The translations under genes were made by a program, and so were the position numbers. A stretch of DNA of 64,000 nt from Calliopsis andreniformis. Taxonomy: Eukaryota > Arthropoda > Insecta > Hymenoptera > Andrenidae. The notes under the pieces were generated by a model. That model was given only the letters and a program-made list of their open reading frames with translations, did no database searches and was not told the origin of the DNA. Positions within the stretch are counted from its first letter, which is position 1. The number at the start of each line of letters is the position of its first letter. The DNA lies in assembly GCF_051401765.1 (NCBI RefSeq), contig NW_027480429.1, positions 9,924,157 through 9,988,156 on the forward strand, in the 5' to 3' direction. Shown piece after piece: positions 51,920 through 63,644 of the stretch.

Positions 51920-54900
51920 TCTAAGGTCCTAAGTATTCAATCTGTTGGAGCAACGCCCTATGGTGAAGCCTAGCTTGCTCGGAAAGTAGAAATGACCATA
52001 AGTTTCATACTGGTTGCAATTATTCGTTTTATACGATGGAAACACTGTTGTATTTATATTGTATTTTATGCTTCTGGCGTTGACTTCTAAGGCCCTAGCT
52101 ATTCGATCTAGTGGAGCAACGCCCTAGAGTGAAGCCTAGGTTGCCCGGAAAGGAGAAATGACCATCACTTTCAACCTGGTTGCTGCTAATCTTGTTATAC
52201 GATGGAAAAACTGTTGTATTTATATCGTGTTTTAAGCTTCTGGCGTTGACTTCTAAGGACCTAACTATTCGATCTGGTGGAGCAACGCCCTTGAGTGAAT
52301 CCTAGGTTGCTCGGAATGTAGAAATGACCATAACTTTCACACTGGTTGCAATTATTCGTTTTATACGATGGAAACGCTGTTGTAGTTATATCGTATTTTA
52401 TGCTTCTGGCGTTTACTTCTAAGGACCTAACTACTCGATCTGGTGGAGCAACGCCCTAGAGTGAATCCTAGGTTGCTCGGAATGTAGAAATGACCATAAC
52501 TTTCACACTTGTTGCAATTACTCGTTTTATACGATGGAAACGCTGTTGTAGTTATATCGTATTTTATGCTTCTGGCGTTTACTTCTAAGGACCTAACTAT
52601 TCGACCTGGTGGAGCAACGCCCTAGAGTGAATCCTAGGTTGCTCGGAATGTAGAAATGACCATAACTTTCACACTTGTTGCAATTATTCGTTTTATACGA
52701 TGGAAACGCTGTTGTATTTATGTCGAACTTTATGCTTCTGGCGTTTACTTCTAAGGACCTAACTATTCGATCTGGTGGAGCAACGCCCTAGAGTGAATCC
52801 TAGGTTGCTCGGAATGTAGAAATGACCATAACTTTCACACTGGTTGCAATTATTCGTTTTATACGATGGAAAAGCTGTTGTATTTATATTGTATTTTATG
52901 CTTCTGGCGTTGACTTCTAAGGCACTAACTATTCGATCTGTTGGAGCAACGCCCTAGAGTGAAGCCTAGGTTGCCCGGAACGTAGAATTGGCCATCACTT
53001 TCAAACTGGTCGCAATTATTCCTGTTATATGACGGAAACACTGTTGTATTTTTTTTGCATTTTATGGCTCGGGCGTAGAGTTCTAAGGCCGTAACTATTC
53101 AATCTGTTGGAGCAAGGCCCTAGGGTGAAGCCTATGTTGCTCGGAAAGTAGAAATGACCATAAGTTTCATACTGGTTGCAATTATTCGTTTTATACGATG
53201 GAAAAACTGTTGTATTTATATTTTATTTTATGCTTCTGGCGTTGGCTTCTAAGGCACTATCTATTCGATCCGGTGGAGCAACGCCCTAGATAGAAGCCTA
53301 GTTTGCCCGGAACGTAGAATTGGCCATCACTTTCAAACTGGTTGCAATTATTCCTGTTATATGATGGAAACAATGTTGTATTTTCTTTGCATTTTATGGT
53401 ACGGGCGTTCACTTCTAAGGTCCTAACTATTCAATCTGCTGGAGCAACGCCCTATGGTGAAGCCTAGCTTGCTCGGAAAGTAGAAATGACCATAAGCTTC
53501 ACACTTGTTGCAATTCTTCGTTTTATACGATGGAAACGCTGTTGTATTTATGTCGAACTTTATGCTTCTGGCGTTTACTTCTAAGGACCTAACTATTCGA
53601 TCTGGTGGAGCAACGCCCTAGAGTGAAGCCTAGGTTGCCCGGAACGTAGAATTGGCCATCACTTTCCAAATTGGTTGCAATTATTCCTGTTATATGATGG
53701 AAACACTGTTGTATTTTTTTTTGCATTTTATGGTTCGGGCGTTGACTTCTAAGGCCCTAACTATTCAATCTGTTGGAGCAACGCCCTACAGTGAAGCCTA
53801 GGTTGCCCGGAAAGGAGAAATGACCATCACTTTCAAACTGGTTGCAATTAATGTTGTTATACGATGGAAAAACTGTTGTGTTTATATTGTATTTTCTGCT
53901 TCTGGCGTTGACTTCTAAGGACCTAACTATTCGATCTGGTGGAGCAACGCCCTAGAGTGAATCCTAGGTTGCTCGGAATGTAGAAATGACCATAACTTTC
54001 ACACTGGTTGCAATTATTCGTTTTATACGATGGAAACGCTGTTGCAGTTATATCGTATTTTATGCTTCTGGCGTTTACTTCTAAGGACCTAACTATTCGA
54101 TCTGGTGGAGCAACGCCCTAGAGTGAAGCCTAGGTTGCCCGAAACGTAGAATTGGCCATCACTTTCAAACTGGTCGAAATTATTCCTGTTATATGATGGA
54201 AACACTGTTGTATTTTTTCTGTATTTTATGGTTCGGGCGTAGACTTCTACGGCCCTAACTATTCAATCTGTTGGGGCAACGCCCTAGGGTGAAGCCTAGG
54301 TTGCTCGTAAAGTAGAAATGACCATAAGTTTAATACTGGTTGCAGTTATTCGTTTTATACGATGGAAAAGCTGTTGTATTTATATTGTATTTTATGCTTC
54401 TGGCGTAGACTTCTAAGGACCTAACTATTCGATCTGGTGGAGCAACGCCCTAGAGTGAATCCTAGGTTGCTCGGAATGTAGAAATGACCATAACTTTCAC
54501 ACTGGCTGCAATTATTGGTTTTATACGATGGAAACGCTGTTCTAGTTATATCGTATTTTATGCTTCTGGCGTTTACTTCTAAGGACCTAACTATTCGATC
54601 TGGTGGAGCAACGCCCTAGAGTGAATCCTAGGTTGCTCGGAATGTAGAAATGACCATAACTTTCACGCTTGTTGCAATTATTCGTTTTATACGATGGAAA
54701 CGTTGTTGTATTTATATCGTACTTTATGTTTCTGGCGTTTACTTCTAAGGACCTAACTATTCGATCTGGTGGAGCAACGCCCTAGAGTGAAGCCTAGGTT
54801 GCCCGGAACGTAGAATTGGCCATCACTTTCCAAATTGGTTGCAATTATTCCTGTTATATGATGGAAACACTGTTGTATTTTTTTTTGCATTTTATGGTTC

Positions 54901-56404
54901 GGGCGTTGACTTCTAAGGCCCTAACTATTCAATCTGTTGGAGCAACGCCCTACAGTGAAGCCTAGGTTGCCCGGAAAGGAGAAATGACCATCACTTTCAA
55001 ACTGGTTGCAATTAATGTTGTTATACGATGGAAAAACTGTTGTGTTTATATTGTATTTTCTGCTTCTGGCGTTGACTTCTAAGGACCTAACTATTCGATC
55101 TGGTGGAGCAACGCCCTAGAGTGAATCCTAGGTTGCTCGGAATGTAGAAATGACCATAACTTTCACACTGGTTGCAATTATTCGTTTTATACGATGGAAA
55201 CGCTGTTGCAGTTATATCGTATTTTATGCTTCTGGCGTTTACTTCTAAGGACCTAACTATTCGATCTGGTGGAGCAACGCCCTAGAGTGAAGCCTAGGTT
55301 GCCCGAAACGTAGAATTGGCCATCACTTTCAAACTGGTCGAAATTATTCCTGTTATATGATGGAAACACTGTTGTATTTTTTCTGTATTTTATGGTTCGG
55401 GCGTAGACTTCTACGGCCCTAACTATTCAATCTGTTGGGGCAACGCCCTAGGGTGAAGCCTAGGTTGCTCGTAAAGTAGAAATGACCATAAGTTTAATAC
55501 TGGTTGCAGTTATTCGTTTTATACGATGGAAAAGCTGTTGTATTTATATTGTATTTTATGCTTCTGGCGTTGACTTCTAAGGACCTAACTATTCGATCTG
55601 GTGGAGCAACGCCCTAGAGTGAATCCTAGGTTGCTCGGAATGTAGAAATGACCATAACTTTCACACTGGCTGCAATTATTCGTTTTATACGATGGAAACG
55701 CTGTTGTAGTTATATCGTATTTTATGCTTCTGGCGTTTACTTCTAAGGACCTAACTATTCGATCTGGTGGAGCAACGCCCTAGAGTGAATCCTAGGTTGC
55801 TCGGAATGTAGAAATGACCATAACTTTCACACTTGTTGCAATTATTCGTTTTATACGATGGAAACGCTGTTGTATTTAGATCGTATTTTATGCTTCTGGC
55901 GTTTACTTCTAAGGACCTAACAATTCGATCTGGTGGAGCAACGCCCTAGAGTGAATCCTAGGTTGCTCGGAATGTAGAAATGACCATAACTTTCACACTG
56001 GTTGCAATTATTCGTTTTATACGATGGAAACGCTGTTGTATTTTATCGGATTTTATGCTTCTGGCGTTTACTTCTAAGGACCTAACTATTCGATCTGGTG
56101 GAGCAACGCCCTAGAGTGAATCCTAGGTTGCTCGGAATGTAGAGATGACCATAACTTTCACACTGGTTGCAATTATTCGTTTTATACGATGGAAACGCTG
56201 TTGTATCTATATTGTATTTTATGCTTCTGGCGCTGACTTCTAAGGCACTAACTATTCGATATGGTGGAGCAACGCCCTAGAGTGAAGCCTAGGTTGCCCG
56301 GAACGTAGAATTGGCCATCACTTTCAAACTGGTCGCAATTATTCCTGTTATATGATGGAAACACTGTTGTATTTTAATTGCATTTTAAGCTTCGGGCGTT
56401 GACT
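51920..56404 (+). repeat. 27-monomer higher-order unit, copy 2 (4485 bp)
   Basis: This is the tandem copy of the 4485-bp unit, almost identical over its length; one visible difference is GGAAACGTTGTTG near 54698, where copy 1 has GGAAACGCTGTTG. After about 56404 the array continues as in the region near 42115 (offset 14,290 bp), not with a third copy, so the duplication is bounded here. Confidence 0.88.
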
Positions 56405-56983
56405 TCTAAGGCCCTAACTAATCAATCTGTTGGAGCAACGCCCTAGGGTGAATCCTAGCTTGCTCGGAAAGTAGAAATGAACATAAGTTTCATACTGGTC
56501 GCAATTATTCGTTTTATACGATGGAAAAGCTGTTGTATTTATATCGTATTTTATGCTTCTGGCGTTGACTTCTTGGGACGTAACTATTCGGTCTGGTGGA
56601 GCAGCGCCCTGGAGTGAAACCTAGGTTGCCCGGAACGTAGAATTGGCCATCACTTTCCAAATTGGTTGCAATTATTCCTGTTATATGATGGAAACACTGT
56701 TGTATTTTTATTGCATTCTATGCTTCGGGCGTTGACTTCCAAGGCCCTAACTATTAAATCTGTTGGAGCAACGCCCTAGGGTGAAGCCTAGCTTGCTCGG
56801 AAAGTAGAAATGACCATAAGTTTCATACTGGTTGCAATTAATCCTTTTATACGATGGAAAAGCTGTTGTATTTATAACGTATTTTATGCTTCTGGCGTTG
56901 ACTTCTTGGGCCGTAACTATTCGGTCTGGAGGAGCAACGCCCTAGAGTGAAGCCTAGGTTGCTCGGAATGTAGAAATGACCAT

Positions 56984-59900
56984 AACTTTCACACTGGTTG
57001 CAATTATTCGTTTTATACGATGGAAACGCTGTTGCAGTTACATCGTATTTTATGCTTCTGGCGTTTACTTCTAAGGACCTAACTATCCGATCTGGTGGAG
57101 CAACACCCGAGAGTGAATCCTAGGTTGCTCGGAATGTAGAAATGACCATAACTTTCACACTTGTTGCAATTATTCGTTTTATACGATGGTAACGCTGTTG
57201 TATTTATATTGTATTTTATGCTTCTGGCGTTGACTTCTAAGGCACTAACTATTCGATATGGTGGAGCAACGCCCTAGACTGAAGCCTAGGTTGCCCAGAA
57301 CGTAGAATTGGCCATCACTCTCCAAATTGGTTGCAGTTATTCCTGTTATATGATGGAAACACTGTTGTATTTTTTTTGCATTTTATGGTTCGGGCGTAGA
57401 CTTCTAAGGCCCTAACTGTTCAATCTGTTGGAGCAACGCCCTAGGGTGAAGCCTAGCTTGCTCGGAAAGTAGAAATGACCATAACTTTCACACTGGTTGC
57501 AATTATTCGTTTTATACGATGGAAACGCTGTTGTATTTATATTGTATTTTATGCTTCTGGCGTTGACTTCTAAGGCACTAACTATTCGATATGGTGGAGC
57601 AACGCCCTAGAGTGAAGCCTAGGTTGCCCGGAACGTAGAATTGGCCATCACTCTCCAAATTGGTTGCAATTATTCCTGTTATATGATGGAAACACTGTTG
57701 TATTTTTTTTTGCATTTTATGGTTCGGGCGTTGACTTCTAAGGCCCTAACTATTCAATCTGTTGGAGCAATGCCCTACAGTGAAGCCTAGGTTGCCCGGA
57801 AAGGAGAAATGACCATCACTTTCAAACTGGTTGCAATTAATGTTGTTATACGATGGAAAAACTGTTGTGTTTATATTGTATTTTCTGCTTCTGGCGTTGA
57901 CTTCTAAGGACCTAACTATTCGATCTGGTGGAGCAACGCCCTAGAGTGAATCCTAGGTTGCTCGGAATGTAGAAATGACCATAACTTTCACACTGGTTGC
58001 AATTATTCGTTTTATACGATGGAAACGCTGTTGCAGTTATATCGTATTTTATGCTTCTGGCGTTTACTTCTAAGGACCTAACTATTCGATCTGGTGGAGC
58101 AACGCCCTAGAGTGAAGCCTAGGTTGCCCGAAACGTAGAATTGGCCATCACTTTCAAACTGGTCGAAATTATTCCTGTTATATGATGGAAACACTGTTGT
58201 ATTTTTTTTGTATTTTATGGTTCGGGCGTAGACTTCTACGGCCCTAACTATTCAATCTGTTGGAGCAACGCCCTAGGGTGAAGCCTAGGTTGCTCAGAAA
58301 GTAGAAATGACCATAAGTTTAATACTGGTTGCAGTTATTCGTTTTATACGATGGAAAAGCTGTTGTATTTATATTGTATTTTATGCTTCTGGCGTTGACT
58401 TCTAAGGACCTAACTATTCGATCTGGTGGAGCAACGCCCTAGAGTGAATCCTAGGTTGCTCGGAATGTAGAAATGACCATAACTTTCACACTGGCTGCAA
58501 TTATTCGTTTTATACGATGGAAACGCTGTTGTAGTTATATCGTATTTTATGCTTCTGGCGTTTACTTCTAAGGACCTAACTATTCGATCTGGTGGAGCAA
58601 CGCCCTAGAGTGAATCCTAGGTTGCTCGGAATGTAGAAATGACCATAACTTTCACACTTGTTGCAATTATTCGTTTTATACGATGGAAACGCTGTTGTAT
58701 TTATATCGTACTTTATGTTTCTGGCGTTTACTTCTAAGGACCTAACTATTCGATCTGGTGGAGCAACGCCCTAGAGTGAATCCTAGGTTGCCCGGAATGT
58801 AGAAATGACCATAACTTTCACACTGGTTGCAATTATTCGTTTTATACGATGGAAAAGCTGTTGTATTTATATTGTATTTTATGCTTCTGGCGTTGACTTC
58901 TAAGGCACTAACTATTCGATCTGTTGGAGCAACGCCCTAGAGTGAAGCCTAGGTTGGCCGGAACGTAGAATGGGCCATCACTTTCAAACTGGTCGCAATT
59001 ATTCCTGTTATATGATGGAAACACTGTTGTATTTTTTTTGCATTCTATGGCTCGGGCGTAGAGTTCTAAGGCCCTAACTATTCAATCTGTCGGAGCAACG
59101 CCCTAGGGTGAAGCCTAGGTTGCTAGGATAGTAGAAATGACCATAGGTTTCATACTGGTTGCAATTATCCGTTTTATACGATGGAAAAGCTGTTGTATTT
59201 ATATTGTATTTTATGCTTCTGGCGTTGACTTCTAAGGCACTAACTATTCGACATGGTGGAGCAACGCCTTAGAGTGAAGCCTAGGTTGCCCGGAACGTAG
59301 AATTGGCCATCACTTTCCAAATTGGTTGCAATTATTCCTGTTATATGATGGAAACACTGTTGTATTTTTTTTGCATTTTATGGTTCGGGCGTTGACTTCT
59401 AAGGCCCTAACTATTCAATCTGTTGGAGCAAGGCCCTAGGGTGAAGCCTAGGTTGCTCGGAAAGTAGAAATGACCATAAGTTTCATACTGGTTGCAATTA
59501 TTCGTTTTATACGATGGAAAAACTGTTGTATTTATATTTTAATTTATGCTTCTGCCGTTGTCTTCTAAGGCACTATCTATTCGATCTGGTGGAGCAACGC
59601 CCTAGATAGAATCCTAGTTTGCCCGGAACGTAGAATTGGCCATCACTTTCAAACTGGTTGCAATTATTCCTGATATATGATGGAAACACTGTTGTATTTT
59701 TTTGCATTTTATGGTTCGGGCGTTCACTTCTAAGGTCCTAAGTATTCAATCTGTTGGAGCAACGCCCTATGGTGAAGCCTAGCTTGCTCGGAAAGTAGAA
59801 ATGACCATAAGTTTCATACTGGTTGCAATTATTCGTTTTATACGATGGAAACACTGTTGTATTTATATTGTATTTTATGCTTCTGGCGTTGACTTCTAAG

Positions 59901-62900
59901 GCCCTAGCTATTCGATCTAGTGGAGCAACGCCCTAGAGTGAAGCCTAGGTTGCCCGGAAAGGAGAAATGACCATCACTTTCAACCTGGTTGCTGCTAATC
60001 TTGTTATACGATGGAAAAACTGTTGTATTTATATCGTGTTTTAAGCTTCTGGCGTTGACTTCTAAGGACCTAACTATTCGATCTGGTGGAGCAACGCCCT
60101 TGAGTGAATCCTAGGTTGCTCGGAATGTAGAAATGACCATAACTTTCACACTGGTTGCAATTATTCGTTTTATACGATGGAAACGCTGTTGTAGTTATAT
60201 CGTATTTTATGCTTCTGGCGTTTACTTCTAAGGACCTAACTACTCGATCTGGTGGAGCAACGCCCTAGAGTGAATCCTAGGTTCCTCGGAATGTAGAAAT
60301 GACCATAACTTTCACACTTGTTGCAATTACTCGTTTTATACGATGGAAACGCTGTTGTAGTTATATCGTATTTTATGCTTCTGGCGTTTACTTCTAAGGA
60401 CCTAACTATTCGACCTGGTGGAGCAACGCCCTAGAGTGAATCCTAGGTTGCTCGGAATGTAGAAATGACCATAACTTTCACACTTGTTGCAATTATTCGT
60501 TTTATACGATGGAAACGCTGTTGTATTTATGTCGAACTTTATGCTTCTGGCGTTTACTTCTAAGGACCTAACTATTCGATCTGGTGGAGCAACGCCCTAG
60601 AGTGAATCCTAGGTTGCTCGGAATGTAGAAATGACCATAACTTTCACACTGGTTGCAATTATTCGTTTTATACGATGGAAAAGCTGTTGTATTTATATTG
60701 TATTTTATGCTTCTGGCGTTGACTTCTAAGGCACTAACTATTCGATCTGTTGGAGCAACGCCCTAGAGTGAAGCCTAGGTTGCCCGGAACGTAGAATTGG
60801 CCATCACTTTCAAACTGGTCGCAATTATTCCTGTTATATGACGGAAACACTGTTGTATTTTTTTTGCATTTTATGGCTCGGGCGTAGAGTTCTAAGGCCG
60901 TAACTATTCAATCTGTTGGAGCAAGGCCCTAGGGTGAAGCCTATGTTGCTCGGAAAGTAGAAATGACCATAAGTTTCATACTGGTTGCAATTATTCGTTT
61001 TATACGATGGAAAAACTGTTGTATTTATATTTTATTTTATGCTTCTGGCGTTGGCTTCTAAGGCACTATCTATTCGATCCGGTGGAGCAACGCCCTAGAT
61101 AGAAGCCTAGTTTGCCCGGAACGTAGAATTGGCCATCACTTTCAAACTGGTTGCAATTATTCCTGTTATATGATGGAAACAATGTTGTATTTTCTTTGCA
61201 TTTTATGGTACGGGCGTTCACTTCTAAGGTCCTAACTATTCAATCTGCTGGAGCAACGCCCTATGGTGAAGCCTAGCTTGCTCGGAAAGTAGAAATGACC
61301 ATAAGCTTCACACTTGTTGCAATTCTTCGTTTTATACGATGGAAACGCTGTTGTATTTATGTCGAACTTTATGCTTCTGGCGTTTACTTCTAAGGACCTA
61401 ACTATTCGATCTGGTGGAGCAACGCCCTAGAGTGAAGCCTAGGTTGCCCGGAACGTAGAATTGGCCATCACTTTCCAAATTGGTTGCAATTATTCCTGTT
61501 ATATGATGGAAACACTGTTGTATTTTTTTTTGCATTTTATGGTTCGGGCGTTGACTTCTAAGGCCCTAACTATTCAATCTGTTGGAGCAACGCCCTACAG
61601 TGAAGCCTAGGTTGCCCGGAAAGGAGAAATGACCATCACTTTCAAACTGGTTGCAATTAATGTTGTTATACGATGGAAAAACTGTTGTGTTTATATTGTA
61701 TTTTCTGCTTCTGGCGTTGACTTCTAAGGACCTAACTATTCGATCTGGTGGAGCAACGCCCTAGAGTGAATCCTAGGTTGCTCGGAATGTAGAAATGACC
61801 ATAACTTTCACACTGGTTGCAATTATTCGTTTTATACGATGGAAACGCTGTTGCAGTTATATCGTATTTTATGCTTCTGGCGTTTACTTCTAAGGACCTA
61901 ACTATTCGATCTGGTGGAGCAACGCCCTAGAGTGAAGCCTAGGTTGCCCGAAACGTAGAATTGGCCATCACTTTCAAACTGGTCGAAATTATTCCTGTTA
62001 TATGATGGAAACACTGTTGTATTTTTTCTGTATTTTATGGTTCGGGCGTAGACTTCTACGGCCCTAACTATTCAATCTGTTGGGGCAACGCCCTAGGGTG
62101 AAGCCTAGGTTGCTCGTAAAGTAGAAATGACCATAAGTTTAATACTGGTTGCAGTTATTCGTTTTATACGATGGAAAAGCTGTTGTATTTATATTGTATT
62201 TTATGCTTCTGGCGTAGACTTCTAAGGACCTAACTATTCGATCTGGTGGAGCAACGCCCTAGAGTGAATCCTAGGTTGCTCGGAATGTAGAAATGACCAT
62301 AACTTTCACACTGGCTGCAATTATTCGTTTTATACGATGGAAACGCTGTTCTAGTTATATCGTATTTTATGCTTCTGGCGTTTACTTCTAAGGACCTAAC
62401 TATTCGATCTGGTGGAGCAACGCCCTAGAGTGAATCCTAGGTTGCTCGGAATGTAGAAATGACCATAACTTTCACGCTTGTTGCAATTATTCGTTTTATA
62501 CGATGGAAACGCTGTTGTATTTATATCGTACTTTATGTTTCTGGCGTTTACTTCTAAGGACCTAACTATTCGATCTGGTGGAGCAACGCCCTAGAGTGAA
62601 GCCTAGGTTGCCCGGAACGTAGAATTGGCCATCACTTTCCAAATTGGTTGCAATTATTCCTGTTATATGATGGAAACACTGTTGTATTTTTTTTTGCATT
62701 TTATGGTTCGGGCGTTGACTTCTAAGGCCCTAACTATTCAATCTGTTGGAGCAACGCCCTACAGTGAAGCCTAGGTTGCCCGGAAAGGAGAAATGACCAT
62801 CACTTTCAAACTGGTTGCAATTAATGTTGTTATACGATGGAAAAACTGTTGTGTTTATATTGTATTTTCTGCTTCTGGCGTTGACTTCTAAGGACCTAAC

Positions 62901-63644
62901 TATTCGATCTGGTGGAGCAACGCCCTAGAGTGAATCCTAGGTTGCTCGGAATGTAGAAATGACCATAACTTTCACACTGGTTGCAATTATTCGTTTTATA
63001 CGATGGAAACGCTGTTGCAGTTATATCGTATTTTATGCTTCTGGCGTTTACTTCTAAGGACCTAACTATTCGATCTGGTGGAGCAACGCCCTAGAGTGAA
63101 GCCTAGGTTGCCCGAAACGTAGAATTGGCCATCACTTTCAAACTGGTCGAAATTATTCCTGTTATATGATGGAAACACTGTTGTATTTTTTCTGTATTTT
63201 ATGGTTCGGGCGTAGACTTCTACGGCCCTAACTATTCAATCTGTTGGGGCAACGCCCTAGGGTGAAGCCTAGGTTGCTCGTAAAGTAGAAATGACCATAA
63301 GTTTAATACTGGTTGCAGTTATTCGTTTTATACGATGGAAAAGCTGTTGTATTTATATTGTATTTTATGCTTCTGGCGTTGACTTCTAAGGACCTAACTA
63401 TTCGATCTGGTGGAGCAACGCCCTAGAGTGAATCCTAGGTTGCTCGGAATGTAGAAATGACCATAACTTTCACACTGGCTGCAATTATTCGTTTTATACG
63501 ATGGAAACGCTGTTGTAGTTATATCGTATTTTATGCTTCTGGCGTTTACTTCTAAGGACCTAACTATTCGATCTGGTGGAGCAACGCCCTAGAGTGAATC
63601 CTAGGTTGCTCGGAATGTAGAAATGACCATAACTTTCACGCTTG
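56984..63644 (+). repeat. ~6.7-kb duplicated satellite block, right copy
   Basis: This copy follows the left copy until about 63644, where the monomer changes to CGTACTTTATGTTTCTGG and then continues like the region near 46400-46700. Differences from the left copy are few: ATTCGTTTTATACG near 62331 versus ATTGGTTTTATACG near 50037, and GGTTCCTCGG near 60282 versus GGTTGCTCGG. Confidence 0.86.
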
